A DNA stretch of 64,000 bases from an uncultured Sphaerochaeta sp. (GTDB lineage Bacteria > Spirochaetota > Spirochaetia > Sphaerochaetales > Sphaerochaetaceae): positions 3,038,001-3,102,000 of the forward strand of contig NZ_OY762555.1 of NCBI RefSeq assembly GCF_963666015.1. Reading direction: 5' to 3'. The notes under the pieces are model-generated. The model was not told the origin of the DNA and made no database searches. It worked only from the letters and a program-made list of their open reading frames with translations. The position numbers were made by a program, and so were the translations under genes. Positions 16,553 to 26,540 of the stretch are shown piece after piece (the first letter of the stretch is position 1; each line of letters opens with the position of its first letter).

Positions 16553-17826
16553 TGCGTCAGGTTCGTTTGGTATGCATAATCTTCAGTCTGATACTTCTCG
16601 GAACAAGTTGCTCAAGCACCCAGCATATGATATCTCCAGAGGTGCTCTCTGATTCTGTTCCGTTCGAAGAGAAACTCTCTTCTTTCCAGATACCTACCGT
16701 GCAGGTTTCCTATCCTGATGTGTACTATGATGGCAGGGCATGGAGAGACCGGCTTATTGAGTTGATAGAGGGTGCGGAGGATTACCTTATCACCAGTGCA
16801 TTCCTTGCCTCCAGTTCCGAGGAATTGGAAGGGATGTACAGTGCACTTGCCAGGAAAGCGGAAAGTGGAGTCCGCGTATTCTTTGTGGTGGACGGGACAG
16901 GACCTTTTGACATGACAGAGACACGCTTTCACTTGATACCGCTCAAATTCCTCCGTGAAAGCGGGGTGCACCTGCTGGAGTTCAATTCCATCAGTGGTGC
17001 ACGGTTGGTCAGTGGCCTGAATCTCCTGTATCGTGACCATCGGAAATTTCTCATCGTGGACGGGAAGCATATTGCTCTTGGGGGGATGAACCTCAACTAT
17101 ATCTCCATTGGTGCTGAAGATGAGCAACTGCAACGAGATAGCATGTATGAATTAGCCTCTCCTGAACTCAGCAGTCTTATCCTTGACTATTTCGTTCCTT
17201 GGTGGAATGAACAGACCTGGGATGAAATAGATAGGGAGGATTTCTCCGTAGATATGACCACCCTTGAGGGTGAAGAGACCTATCAGGGTTGGTATGTGAA
17301 TCAGGAACCGGGAAGCGCACAGATCAGCAAGCTCATCGGATCACTACTTAGCGAAGCTGATCACTCAGTACAAGTGCTGCCGTTTCTTCCCTTCATGGAT
17401 GAAGAGATGATCACGGCTTTTCGAATGGCACAAGAGCGGGGCGTCGAGATTCAGATGATCATTCCCTTTGATCGGAGGGTTACCAACCGTAAGGGCATCG
17501 AGTACATGACAATGGATCTTCTTGACATGGGGATTGATCTTCGTATCGAGGAAGAGAGTGCGGAAACTCAACGGTTACTGCATGAGAAGCTGCTCATTGT
17601 GGATGAACGTTATGTATTGATTGGATCAACGAACATCAATTACCGCTCAATGAATCTCGCTTATGAGAATTCCCTACTGATTGACAGCCCGGAATTGGCC
17701 CAACAGTTAAAACTTCATTTTGAAGCACTGTATGAGGGAACTGTTCCCATTACCGAAGAGATGGCCGAGGGTTGGCATACCCTCAGGAACTGGCCCCGCT
17801 TCATAACCGCATTCTTTGGAGGTTGA
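16549..17826 (+). CDS. Phospholipase D-like / cardiolipin synthase-family lipoprotein
   Basis: A predicted lipoprotein of 425 residues: N-terminal signal with lipobox LLGTSC, lipidated Cys at about 21. It has two PLD domains, each with an HKD motif: DHRKFLIVDGKHIALGGMN in the first half and HEKLLIVDERYVLIGSTN in the second. Two HKD motifs form one active site in this superfamily, which includes cardiolipin synthases, phosphatidyltransferases and phospholipases. Because it is tethered outside the inner membrane, it is more likely a lipid-modifying or periplasmic enzyme than a nuclease. It overlaps the HAD-CDA stop by 4 bp and its own stop touches the next start. Confidence 0.88.
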   Translation: MMRQVRLVCIIFSLILLGTSCSSTQHMISPEVLSDSVPFEEKLSSFQIPTVQVSYPDVYYDGRAWRDRLIELIEGAEDYLITSAFLASSSEELEGMYSALARKAESGVRVFFVVDGTGPFDMTETRFHLIPLKFLRESGVHLLEFNSISGARLVSGLNLLYRDHRKFLIVDGKHIALGGMNLNYISIGAEDEQLQRDSMYELASPELSSLILDYFVPWWNEQTWDEIDREDFSVDMTTLEGEETYQGWYVNQEPGSAQISKLIGSLLSEADHSVQVLPFLPFMDEEMITAFRMAQERGVEIQMIIPFDRRVTNRKGIEYMTMDLLDMGIDLRIEEESAETQRLLHEKLLIVDERYVLIGSTNINYRSMNLAYENSLLIDSPELAQQLKLHFEALYEGTVPITEEMAEGWHTLRNWPRFITAFFGG

Positions 17827-17828
17827 TG

Positions 17829-18356
17829 ATGAAGAAGCCAACAATGCTACTCATACTGCTGATACTTCTTTTATCAACTCCTGTGATGGCCCGATCATTC
17901 GGGTACGGGTTTGGGTACTATGGTGAAGAGATCTCAGATGGACCACAGCGATTGTCCAGTGGGATGGAAATCTCACTGGCTTACCGACCTTGGTTGCTGG
18001 AGTACGGGAATCCTTCCTTGGTGGGCAAAGTAGCCTTTGGAACTGATCAGGATAAGGAGTGGGTCATTCCATACCTGCAGGTAGGCTTGCACGTTGATCT
18101 TCTGAGGACCACGAATCATCCTTTCAATTTTATCGCTCACAATGTGGTCGCCTATACTCCTGCACTTGGGGTTTTCTATCAGTTTGATCCTACAAGGGAG
18201 ACCTCTACCTTCACAGTGGAAGCGAGTTTGTTGAAGTTGAGCCAAAAGGACTTCTGGTATGAAGTGCTTTCCCCCTTTATCGCCTTCAATATGGATAAGG
18301 GAGTAGTGGACAGTTGGGGGATCAACCTTGTCCGTTACACGTATTTTATCAAGTAG
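17829..18356 (+). CDS. Exported protein of unknown function, possible outer-membrane barrel
   Basis: The 175-residue product starts with a clear signal peptide (MKKPTMLLILLILLLSTPVMA). The start at 17829 is preferred over 17826 because GGAGG at 17818-17822 then has proper spacing; the longer frame from 17772 lies inside the preceding gene. The mature part has alternating aromatic strands (GYGFGYYGEEI, LVGKVAFGTD, NFIAHNVVAYTPALGVFYQF, WGINLVRYTYF), compatible with a small beta barrel. No family was recognised. It is coupled to the PLD lipoprotein and followed 6 bp later by another exported protein, so the three may act together in the envelope. Confidence 0.7.
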   Translation: MKKPTMLLILLILLLSTPVMARSFGYGFGYYGEEISDGPQRLSSGMEISLAYRPWLLEYGNPSLVGKVAFGTDQDKEWVIPYLQVGLHVDLLRTTNHPFNFIAHNVVAYTPALGVFYQFDPTRETSTFTVEASLLKLSQKDFWYEVLSPFIAFNMDKGVVDSWGINLVRYTYFIK

Positions 18357-18362
18357 GGAATC

Positions 18363-18911
18363 ATGCATAAGAAATTGTTATTGACCAGTATCGTTGTCAT
18401 GTTCATTGTTTCTCCTCTCTTTGCTGGGTATTTTGACCTGGGAATCACCTTGGGAACCAATGCACACTTATATGAGAAAGACCTGGATCCAAGTCGGATG
18501 AAACTCGCGTGGGGGCTTTCTACCGGTTTAACGGATGTATGGGAATTTGATGTTCAGGTAGATACCCGGATCATTCCCGACCCATTCAGCAGTTCATCAG
18601 TTTCACTGCTTATGCAACGCACTTTGCTAGGGCAACGTTCCACTGCATCTGCTGTGGCAGGGGTCGGGATCAATACACTCGTAGGAGCAGGGGTTATGAT
18701 AAGTTCCTACCAGGAGCAAGGAACCTTGGGAATAAGCCATGTGTTGCTCTCCTTGACTCCTGTTACGATAGGAAACCCCGTAAATGGGAAGAGAGAGCGT
18801 CTGCTCTCTCTCACCCTGGCCTACAATCTATCAAATGGACAGATTGGGTTGCTCTTTGATTTGATTAAATATGATTTCTATGTGGTAGGTACCTATAAGG
18901 ACTACCGCTAG
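18363..18911 (+). CDS. Exported protein of unknown function
   Basis: A 182-residue protein with a signal peptide (MHKKLLLTSIVVMFIVSPLFA) and a strand-rich mature part (YFDLGITLGTNAHLY, WGLSTGLTDVWEFDVQV, LSLTLAYNLSNGQIGLLFDL), again suggesting a small outer-membrane or periplasmic barrel. It is the last gene of the HAD-CDA operon. Its stop codon overlaps the rpiB stop on the other strand within CTAG at 18908-18911. Function is unknown. Confidence 0.7.
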   Translation: MHKKLLLTSIVVMFIVSPLFAGYFDLGITLGTNAHLYEKDLDPSRMKLAWGLSTGLTDVWEFDVQVDTRIIPDPFSSSSVSLLMQRTLLGQRSTASAVAGVGINTLVGAGVMISSYQEQGTLGISHVLLSLTPVTIGNPVNGKRERLLSLTLAYNLSNGQIGLLFDLIKYDFYVVGTYKDYR

Positions 18912-19354
18912 CAGGTCCCTTCCAGGGCCATCATCTTGTCAACTCGTCTCTGGTGTCGTTCTCCTTCAAAGGAGACATCCATGAAGGCATCAAGCATATC
19001 CACGGGGTCTTCCGGATAGTCGATTCTTCCTCCAAATGCAATAAAGTTCGCATTGTTGTGTCGTTTCGCCATTGCTGCTGCATAGCAGTTCTGGGGGAGA
19101 GCACAACGGATACCTTCAACCTTGTTTGCACTGATGGAAATTCCTATACCGGTTCCACAGAGGACAATACCGAATTCATACTCGCCTTTCTTGTACTCCA
19201 GACAAGCTTCTTTCGCAATATCAGGATAATCTACCGAATCATTGGAAGTTACACCCAGATGGTTTACCGTATATCCCATCTTTTCCAGATATCCAATTAA
19301 TCTCTTGGCCAGTTCCACCGCACCATGGTCATTTGCAAGCACTACACTAGGCAT
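18908..19354 (-). CDS. rpiB: Ribose-5-phosphate isomerase B
   Basis: Interconverts ribose 5-phosphate and ribulose 5-phosphate in the pentose phosphate pathway. The 148 residues match the RpiB/LacAB family. Characteristic segments are ANDHGAVELAKRLIGYLE, the DYPDIAKEA stretch, CGTGIGISISANKVEGIRCA (with the conserved catalytic Cys), and KRHNNANFIAFGGR. AAGGAG precedes the ATG. It converges on the preceding exported gene. Confidence 0.95.
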   Translation of the reverse strand: MPSVVLANDHGAVELAKRLIGYLEKMGYTVNHLGVTSNDSVDYPDIAKEACLEYKKGEYEFGIVLCGTGIGISISANKVEGIRCALPQNCYAAAMAKRHNNANFIAFGGRIDYPEDPVDMLDAFMDVSFEGERHQRRVDKMMALEGTC

Positions 19355-19469
19355 ATTACATCTCCTTGGTTCCTTCGATGGTACCCTATTTGCACTGCTC
19401 TGACTAGCCGTTATCAGTTGTCAGAGGAGCACAACTCGGATAGAATGACGGACAACAGAGGAGCATGTC

Positions 19470-21104
19470 GTGGCCGAAATATATGTGTGTGGACATCGTA
19501 ATCCGGATATGGACAGCATCTGTGCTGCCTATAGCTATGCATTTCTGAAGAACAAGATCGACCCCAACAACAATTACAACCCAGTGAGATGTGGGAATCT
19601 TAATGATACAACAAAAGCACAGTTTGACAGATTGGGGGTAACACCTCCTCCTTTCATTAAGGATGTGAGAACCAAGGTGTTGAGCGTTACCCGAAATACC
19701 AACGCGGTTGTACAGGTGGGAGACCCCGTTTACAATCTGGTTTCCATCTATGGATCTTCAAACAAATCATCAGTTGTACCGGTTATGGAGGGTGAGCAAT
19801 ACCGTGGTCTGTTAAGTGTCGATGAAGTCAGTAGCTTTGTCCTGAAAGAGAACAGCGGAGAACGTCCCATCTATCACTTTGTTGTGGATAATTTCCCTAA
19901 AGTACTGAAGGGTTCCTTCCTGAAGCGAGGAGAGAAGGCGACCTTTGATGCTCCGATCATGGTTGGGGCAATGCGTTTTATTATCTTTTGCAAGCATATG
20001 GAGGCGTTGGAAGGAAGGCCTCCTATTTTGGTAGTAGGCGATAGGGAAGACCATATCAGAAAAGCCATCGAACTCCAGATTCCGGCCATTGTTCTGACAG
20101 GGATTGAGGATCAGGTGACCAGCAGTGTTGATTGGGACTCTTATCAGGGTTCCGTATATCTGAGCGCGCTCGATACCGCAGAGACACTCCGTTTGTTACG
20201 TCTCAGTGTTCCGGTCAAGGAGCTCATGGTACAGGATCCCATCAAGCTAGAGGATGATTGTCTCTTCGATGTGGCAAGAGACATCCTTGCCGATAGTGAG
20301 TACCGAGGGCTTCCCGTCTTTGGGGGTGGCAAATACAAGGGTTTTGTGACCCGCCGTTGTTTTCTTGAGAGACCCAAGACAAAAGTGATCATGGTCGACC
20401 ACAATGAAACTGAGCAAGGGGTAAGTGGTATTGATGAGGCCGAAGTGTTGGAGATCATCGACCACCATCGTCTGGGTGCTGCAAAGACCCGCAACCCGAT
20501 TTTTATCTACTGTGAACCTCTGGGTTCCACCTGCACAATCATCTATAAATTGTATCTCCGTCATAATATTGAGATTACACAGCAGATGGCTCGTGTGCTG
20601 CTCTCGGGGATCGTCAGTGACACCATCATGCTCAAGAGTCCCACAACCACGTTCGAGGATTATACTGCAGTACAGGATCTTCTGATTCTTGGAGATGTGG
20701 CGGATATGCGTAAATTCGGGGAGACGATGTTCAGTAGTGGTGCTTCCTTGGCAAAAGAGGATCCTCGCAAGATGCTTGAGGCCGATTTCAAGGTCTACCG
20801 TGAACTCGGAGTGGCCTTCGGGATCGGACAGTGTGAAGTCACCACGCTCAGTGACGTGGATGAGTACAAGGATACGTATCTCTCAGAACTGGAACTCCTG
20901 AAAATGGCGCAAGGCTTGGATTGGGCAATGTTCCTCATCACTGATGTTGTGAGGGAAAATAGTGTGCTGCTTATGACGAGTTTGCCGATCACTGAACGGA
21001 AACTTGCCTATGAAAAGGCAGGGGAAGGGAAGTTCTTCCTTCCTGGAGTCCTCTCCAGGAAGAAACAATTGCTTCCTGAGATACTCAGGGTACTTGAAGA
21101 ATAG
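19470..21104 (+). CDS. ppaC: Manganese-dependent inorganic pyrophosphatase with CBS and DRTGG domains
   Basis: Family II pyrophosphatase that hydrolyses PPi, 544 residues rather than about 310 because a regulatory insert sits inside the DHH domain. The N-terminal metal motif is CGHRNPDMDSICAAYSY. CBS and DRTGG regions occupy roughly residues 65-300 (LLSVDEVSSF, VGDREDHIRKAIELQIPAIV, LPVFGGGKYKGFVTR). The DHH part then continues with VMVDHNETEQG and IIDHHRLG, and the DHHA2 domain closes the protein (GSTCTIIYK onward). In this class adenine nucleotides bound by CBS set activity. The GTG start is placed by GAGGAG upstream. It converges on rel, with 3 bp between the stops. Confidence 0.93.
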   Translation: MAEIYVCGHRNPDMDSICAAYSYAFLKNKIDPNNNYNPVRCGNLNDTTKAQFDRLGVTPPPFIKDVRTKVLSVTRNTNAVVQVGDPVYNLVSIYGSSNKSSVVPVMEGEQYRGLLSVDEVSSFVLKENSGERPIYHFVVDNFPKVLKGSFLKRGEKATFDAPIMVGAMRFIIFCKHMEALEGRPPILVVGDREDHIRKAIELQIPAIVLTGIEDQVTSSVDWDSYQGSVYLSALDTAETLRLLRLSVPVKELMVQDPIKLEDDCLFDVARDILADSEYRGLPVFGGGKYKGFVTRRCFLERPKTKVIMVDHNETEQGVSGIDEAEVLEIIDHHRLGAAKTRNPIFIYCEPLGSTCTIIYKLYLRHNIEITQQMARVLLSGIVSDTIMLKSPTTTFEDYTAVQDLLILGDVADMRKFGETMFSSGASLAKEDPRKMLEADFKVYRELGVAFGIGQCEVTTLSDVDEYKDTYLSELELLKMAQGLDWAMFLITDVVRENSVLLMTSLPITERKLAYEKAGEGKFFLPGVLSRKKQLLPEILRVLEE

Positions 21105-21107
21105 GAC

Positions 21108-23138
21108 CTATTTGATTTCAGCGATGGTGATGACGCTGGGGATGGTCTTCAGATTCTTGATGATCTTCTTGAAGTCATCCTCTTTCTCCACTTCCATGGT
21201 GAATGTTCCTCTGAGTTTACCTTCCTCATCATCGTGCAGCCTGCCTTCGATGAGGTGACCCTTATGCTTGCGCAGTGCTCCCTCGATCTCCCCGAAAAGG
21301 TCATAGGTGCGCTTGCTGGTTACGCTGAAGCGTTTGGTAAGTTTCGGGAACTCTGTTTCCCATTCCACCTCAATAGCCCGGTCATCAATTTCTGCCATGT
21401 TCTTGAGATTGGGACAGCTGCGCTTGTGGACGATGATCCCCCGTCCTCGGCTTATATAACCAACAATATCATCCCCCCGTACTGGATTGCAGCACTGGGC
21501 GATATGGATCATCATATTCTTCTCTTCACCGACTCGGAACTTGACCCGTTTTGCGTCAAAGACTTCCCTGACGATATGCTCCTCATCCATCGGAGGCTGT
21601 GGTTGTTGGATCTGCTCCTCTTTTTGCTGATGGTCAGGGGCTTTTCGCTTTGCAATGATATCCTTGTCTATGAGTATGTTCTCATCATACTTGTTCAGCC
21701 ATGCCTTGATTTTCTTGCGGGCACTGCTTGTCTGTGCATAGCGTAACCACTGCAGGTGCGGCCGTGCATTGGGACTGGTCAGGATTTCAATGACCTGTGT
21801 GTTTTTCAGTGGGGCATTGAGCGGGATAATGGACCCATCAGCTTTGGCTCCGGTGGTATGATTCCCTACCTCGGTGTGAATCTGATAGGCAAAGTCTAGG
21901 GCAGTGGAGTTGGTGGGGAGTTCCACGATGTGTCCCTGTGGAGTGAATACATAGATGGTGTCCTTGAGCAATTCCCCTTTGATATCCTCCATGTATGACT
22001 CACTGCTCTCGATCTCGTTCGACCAGATCTTGAGCTTGCTGATGATGCGGGAGAACTGTTCATTGTCCATCTTGTTCCAGGAACCACTGTCGCTGCCTGT
22101 GTCCGCTTTGTAACTCCAGTGGGCGGCAACACCATACTCAGCGGTAAAGTGCATCTCCTTGGTCCTGATCTGTATTTCCAGCAACTTGCCATCGAGTGCC
22201 ATGACCGTAGTGTGCAGGCTCTGGTAGTTGTTTGCCTTCGGCATGGCAATGTAGTCCTTGAACCGTCCTTCAATAGGTGGCCATAGACGGTGTACCACCC
22301 CCAGGATGGTGTAGCATTCGGTCATCGTGTTGCAGAGGATGCGCACCCCAAGGATATCGAAGATCTCATCAATCTCCTTCTTGCGCTTCTTCATTTTCAT
22401 GTAGACCGAATAGGTATGCTTGGCTCTGCTGGTGACGATGATATCACTCAGCTCAGCATCCCCGCAGGCACGGTATATGGACTTTTCCACCCTGTTCAGG
22501 TATGCCTTCTGTTCACTTTTCTTGCTTAAGAGGTAATCCTGGATGTAGTTGAAGGTATCAGGCTTGAGTACCTTCAAACTCAAGTCTTCCAGTTCATCCT
22601 TCAGCCACGAGATACCCAGACGGTCGGCAAGGGGGGCAAAAATATCGAGGGTATCCCCTGCAATCTCCTTCGCCCGCTGTGGGTTCAGGTGCTGGATGGT
22701 GCGCATATTGTGCAGTTTGTCTGCAAGTTTAATGATGATGACGCGGATGTCCTTGCTCATGGCAAAGAACATCTTGCGGATGGTTTCAGCCTCCTGGACG
22801 CTCTTGTTCATCGTCTTGAGGTTGGCTATCTTGGTCTCTCCTTCGACCATATCGGCGACAGCCTGTCCGAAGGTCTGTGAGAGCTCATCGTAGGTGGTAT
22901 TGGTATCTTCGAGTGTGTCATGAAGAAGGCCTGCGCAGATAGTATCTGCATCCATCTTCAACTGGATGAGAATTTCGCCTACTGCTAGGGGATGGATGAG
23001 ATATGGCTCACCACTGGCTCTTTTCTGGTTTTCATGCTTACTGTCTGCGAAAGTAGCCGCGGCCAGGATTTTCTCCTGGTCAGCCTTGGGATACTTATAC
23101 GACTTTTGGATGAAACGTTCGATCAATTGTTCGTACAT
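21108..23138 (-). CDS. rel: Bifunctional (p)ppGpp synthetase/hydrolase (RelA/SpoT family)
   Basis: Makes and degrades the stringent-response alarmone. With the ATG at 23138 the product has 676 residues; a GTG five codons upstream is possible but less likely because the G-rich stretch between them serves as ribosome binding site. The HD hydrolase motif is intact (GLLHDTLEDT), as is the synthetase motif (GRFKDYIAMPKANNYQSLH, and EIQIRTKEMH further on). The TGS domain (VFTPQGHIVELPTNSTALDF) and the C-terminal ACT domain are present. Both activities are therefore expected. It overlaps the end of prmC by 16 bp and is the last gene of prfA-prmC-rel. Confidence 0.95.
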   Translation of the reverse strand: MYEQLIERFIQKSYKYPKADQEKILAAATFADSKHENQKRASGEPYLIHPLAVGEILIQLKMDADTICAGLLHDTLEDTNTTYDELSQTFGQAVADMVEGETKIANLKTMNKSVQEAETIRKMFFAMSKDIRVIIIKLADKLHNMRTIQHLNPQRAKEIAGDTLDIFAPLADRLGISWLKDELEDLSLKVLKPDTFNYIQDYLLSKKSEQKAYLNRVEKSIYRACGDAELSDIIVTSRAKHTYSVYMKMKKRKKEIDEIFDILGVRILCNTMTECYTILGVVHRLWPPIEGRFKDYIAMPKANNYQSLHTTVMALDGKLLEIQIRTKEMHFTAEYGVAAHWSYKADTGSDSGSWNKMDNEQFSRIISKLKIWSNEIESSESYMEDIKGELLKDTIYVFTPQGHIVELPTNSTALDFAYQIHTEVGNHTTGAKADGSIIPLNAPLKNTQVIEILTSPNARPHLQWLRYAQTSSARKKIKAWLNKYDENILIDKDIIAKRKAPDHQQKEEQIQQPQPPMDEEHIVREVFDAKRVKFRVGEEKNMMIHIAQCCNPVRGDDIVGYISRGRGIIVHKRSCPNLKNMAEIDDRAIEVEWETEFPKLTKRFSVTSKRTYDLFGEIEGALRKHKGHLIEGRLHDDEEGKLRGTFTMEVEKEDDFKKIIKNLKTIPSVITIAEIK

Positions 23139-23989
23139 GTAAGTACCCCCCACACTACGCGTTCATGACCAGCTAGATCCTTGGCAATGGTAATATGACT
23201 GAAGTGGTGCTCCTTGAATAGGCTGGCAACCTGATGTGTCTGCCTGTAATCACATTCGATAAACAGAGCTCCTCCTTCCTTGAGATGTAGGGTGCTCTGT
23301 TCCAGCAACCTTCTGATCAAGAAGAGTCCGTCCTGGCCTTGCCCATCAAGCGCTCCCCTTGGCTCCCATGCTACCTCCGCTGAGACCTCATCACACCAAG
23401 TGGCGGTAAGGTAGGGAGGATTGCTCACGATCATACCATATTTTTGTGAAATCGTGGAGAGAAGATCCGCTTCATGCAGCAAAAGCTCATGTCCAGTAAG
23501 TGTAATGGCATTCCGCATGGCAATGTTCAAGGCACCCCTTGAGATATCAGAGAGCTCCACATCCACATTCAATTCAAGGGAAAGGGTGATACCGATTGCA
23601 CCACTGCCGGTACATACATCAATGATGGGAAGTAGTGTTTCCTTGTTCTTTCCCTGGGAGAAGTGAAGTACTTCATTGATGAGGGTCTCTGTATCTGGAC
23701 GAGGAATGAGTGTATGTTCATCGACCAGAAAAGTCCTGCCGTAGAACTCCTTGTACCCCAATATATATGCCATTGGCTTGTGAGCCAGTCTCTGGCCTCT
23801 GAGTTCCTCGAGGATTTCGAGCTCCTCAGATGACAGGATTCGCTCACTCTCCATGATCTGGTGAACCTGGTCAAGACCGGTTGCCTTCTCAAGGAGAAGC
23901 CGTGCATCCAGGTTCGCACTGTCACCTACCTGCCCCGCTTGCAGCAATCTGGTAGTCTGTTGCTTCCAGCTGGCAATGGTCATGAACAC
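23123..23989 (-). CDS. prmC: Release factor glutamine methyltransferase PrmC (HemK)
   Basis: Methylates the glutamine of the GGQ motif in release factors, raising termination efficiency. The 288 residues hold an N-terminal helical domain, then a Rossmann methyltransferase. YGRTFLVDEHTLIPRPDTE and DVCTGSGAIGITLS form the SAM site, and VSNPPYLT is the NPPY catalytic motif. The start 5 bp after the prfA stop shows coupling with its own substrate gene, a very common order. ATG at 23983 is an alternative start two codons later. Confidence 0.95.
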   Translation of the reverse strand: MFMTIASWKQQTTRLLQAGQVGDSANLDARLLLEKATGLDQVHQIMESERILSSEELEILEELRGQRLAHKPMAYILGYKEFYGRTFLVDEHTLIPRPDTETLINEVLHFSQGKNKETLLPIIDVCTGSGAIGITLSLELNVDVELSDISRGALNIAMRNAITLTGHELLLHEADLLSTISQKYGMIVSNPPYLTATWCDEVSAEVAWEPRGALDGQGQDGLFLIRRLLEQSTLHLKEGGALFIECDYRQTHQVASLFKEHHFSHITIAKDLAGHERVVWGVLTCTNN

Positions 23990-23994
23990 GTTCC

Positions 23995-25059
23995 TTACGC
24001 TTCCTTGAGTGCAGCTTCACCTGCGGCGATCTTCAGAGCCTCAACCACCTCATCAAGATCTCCAGCCATGATCAATTCGAGCTTATACAACGTCAAGTTG
24101 ATCCGATGGTCGGTGAGCCTGTTCTGTGGATAGTTGTAGGTACGGATGCGTTCACTGCGGTCACCCGATCCAACCTGGCTCTTTCTCGCTTCAGCCCGTT
24201 CCTTGTTTTTCTTGTCTTCTTCCAAGTCGAAAAGACGGGATCGGAGAACACGAAGTGCTTTTGCCTTGTTCTTGATCTGGCTCTTTTCATCCTGGCAGAT
24301 TACCACGAGTCCTGTGGGAAGGTGGGTAAGTCGTACCGCACTGTCGGTGGTGTTGACGCTCTGTCCACCTGGGCCCCCAGCGCGCATGACATCAATTTTC
24401 AGGTCTTCCTGACGAATTTCGATATCAGTTTCTTCTGCTTCGGGAAGTACGGCCACAGTTACTGCACTGGTATGTATTCTTCCTCCACTCTCGGTTTCAG
24501 GAACCCTCTGTACCCTATGTACTCCGCTCTCAAAACGGAGCGATCCATAGACATCCTTCCCACTAATGGAGAGCACCAGTTCCTTGTAGCCTCCAATGCC
24601 TGTTTCATTGGAAGAGAGCATCTCCATCTTCCATCCCTTTGCATCAGCATAGTGGGAATACATGCGAAACAGGTTTGCTGCAAAGAGTGCAGCTTCCTCT
24701 CCACCGGTTCCTGCACGGATCTCCATGATGATGTCTTTGCCTTCCATTGGATCAGGGGGAATGAGGAGCATTTTCGTCTTCTGTTCACTCTTTGCCAGTT
24801 GTTCCGTCAATTCGTCAAGCTCTTGCTCTGTCAGTTCGAGCATCTCAGGATCCTTCTCCTCCTTCAGCAATTGCTTGGCATCTGCAATTTGCTCTTGCAG
24901 GCTCTGCATCTTCTTGAGCTCATCTATGATGGGAGCAAGATGGGACCGTTCCTGATTAAGGCTCCTGAAGAGTTTCATATCCTGCATGGTTTCAGGATTG
25001 CTGAGTTTTTCATCTATATCTGCAAGCTGCTTTTCGTAATCGGGCAGTTTTTCTAGCAT
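23995..25059 (-). CDS. prfA: Peptide chain release factor 1
   Basis: Recognises UAA and UAG and triggers peptide release. 354 residues. The catalytic GGQ is in [19 protein letters not shown]. The stop-codon reading tripeptide is PET within [17 protein letters not shown], where many bacteria have PAT or PVT. The C-terminal [20 protein letters not shown] fits RF1. First gene of the prfA-prmC-rel group. Confidence 0.97.
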   Translation of the reverse strand: MLEKLPDYEKQLADIDEKLSNPETMQDMKLFRSLNQERSHLAPIIDELKKMQSLQEQIADAKQLLKEEKDPEMLELTEQELDELTEQLAKSEQKTKMLLIPPDPMEGKDIIMEIRAGTGGEEAALFAANLFRMYSHYADAKGWKMEMLSSNETGIGGYKELVLSISGKDVYGSLRFESGVHRVQRVPETESGGRIHTSAVTVAVLPEAEETDIEIRQEDLKIDVMRAGGPGGQSVNTTDSAVRLTHLPTGLVVICQDEKSQIKNKAKALRVLRSRLFDLEEDKKNKERAEARKSQVGSGDRSERIRTYNYPQNRLTDHRINLTLYKLELIMAGDLDEVVEALKIAAGEAALKEA

Positions 25060-25114
25060 CGTATTCTCCTAACAGGGCAAGTATACAAAAGTGATGGGTC
25101 TTTGCATAGCATTG

Positions 25115-26479
25115 CTAGATATCCAAATGGGAGAGCATCTGTCGATTCTTTGCAACCTCAGTCGGTCCCAGTGTATTCATACGCAGGAAAAGTAATCCAC
25201 CGACAAGGAAGAAGAAGGCAGGGATTACCCCCATGTGGAGTCGTATACCCCATATTGCTTGTTCTGTGATCGCCAGGGGGTCGAATGCCGTTGCTTTGTG
25301 TACGATGAAAAAGACCAAGGCTTGGCTTGCATAACTAAATCGCATGAAAAATGCCCTGATACCAAGGACCACCCCATCATCACGACGCTTTTGTACCACT
25401 ATAAGGCTATCAATAACATCGGCCATAGCTGGACTCATGAATGTCCAGAAACCTCCAAAACCCAACCCCCAGAGTGCCATTGCAACAACATATGATGTGG
25501 TCGAGGAGAGAAAGGAGAGGGGGAGAGCAAAGAGAGCCAAAACAAATGAGCAGAGGATGAGCATCAACTGATTGTTTTTCAATCGCTTGGCAACCTGCAT
25601 CCAGATCAGGATAGAGAGGAGGGTACCAACCAACATTCCTGCAAAAATTGGGGTGGCTTGGCTACTATTCGCGGCAAGCACATACTTGACCACATAGTTG
25701 ACGCTGGCAGTCATGAGCATACATCCGCTCTGGTAGAAGAAGAGCAACAGGACAAAGGCGAGCAGGTTGCGATTTTTCAGTGCTCGTTTCATCTGGTCAA
25801 AGAAATGAGGGGATGCTTCCCTTTCTTTCTGATGGGTGAACCGTGCAATCATATCCTTGGTCTCAAATACCCCGAAGCTTACCCCAAAAGTGGCCAACAG
25901 GCTGAATCCTGCAATGACCAAGGCGCAGATGAGATAACTCGACCTTACCCCGTAAGAGAAGAATAGGGGAGGGATGATGAAACCAGAGGCTATTCCCAGG
26001 ACCCCAATACCGGTACCGACAGCTGCCGTCGTGGTTCTTTCGTTCTGGGTACGGAATTTATCAGGGTAGATGCTCTGGTAGTTTACCTCCCAAAGGGAGT
26101 AGAACCCATCATAGAGACAGATGGTAAGGACCATCCAAAGGAACACAGGAAGTGGGTTCTTTCTGGCATCCCACGAGCTGGGTACACTGAAGACAAGAAT
26201 GAAAAATACGCTGCAAAGGATAAGTCCCAGGATAATCCAGGGGAATCTCCTTCCAAGTTTTTTTGAGAATGGAGCGCCCTTGTTTGTCACATACCCGATG
26301 ATTGGGTCGTTTATGGCATTCCAGAGCGAGTAGAGGATGGTTGCAAGCGCGGCATAGCCGGCAGACAACCCCACCTCCGTTTCGTAAAACATGAAGACGA
26401 TGCTGCCGAACGCTCCGGTTAGGAACTCAGCAATGAACTTTCCCATTCCATAGGAGACCATGATGCTTCTTTTTGCCAT
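25115..26479 (-). CDS. MFS sugar:cation symporter of the GPH family
   Basis: Twelve-helix inner-membrane transporter of 454 residues. The N-terminal VSYGMGKFIAEFLTGAFGSIVFMFY (shown in full only as positions 9-33), DPIIGYVTNKGAPFSKKLGRRFPWI and the central WMQVAKRL region match the glycoside-pentoside-hexuronide symporters (MelB/XylP-like). The substrate cannot be told and no sugar catabolic gene is adjacent. It is followed upstream, on the same strand, by the HTH-cupin regulator 61 bp away; whether they share a transcript is not clear. Confidence 0.85.
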   Translation of the reverse strand: MAKRSIMVSYGMGKFIAEFLTGAFGSIVFMFYETEVGLSAGYAALATILYSLWNAINDPIIGYVTNKGAPFSKKLGRRFPWIILGLILCSVFFILVFSVPSSWDARKNPLPVFLWMVLTICLYDGFYSLWEVNYQSIYPDKFRTQNERTTTAAVGTGIGVLGIASGFIIPPLFFSYGVRSSYLICALVIAGFSLLATFGVSFGVFETKDMIARFTHQKEREASPHFFDQMKRALKNRNLLAFVLLLFFYQSGCMLMTASVNYVVKYVLAANSSQATPIFAGMLVGTLLSILIWMQVAKRLKNNQLMLILCSFVLALFALPLSFLSSTTSYVVAMALWGLGFGGFWTFMSPAMADVIDSLIVVQKRRDDGVVLGIRAFFMRFSYASQALVFFIVHKATAFDPLAITEQAIWGIRLHMGVIPAFFFLVGGLLFLRMNTLGPTEVAKNRQMLSHLDI

Positions 26480-26540
26480 GATATACCTGCCTTGCTCCTT
26501 TATACTGCAGGCAATCCTTCACGTCAAATAAAAGCAGTAC

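Noticed and set aside
24106..25056. Long 316-codon plus-strand frame opposite prfA
   Set aside because: It is fully antisense to a clear RF1 gene, its translation has no family resemblance, and it has no ribosome binding site.
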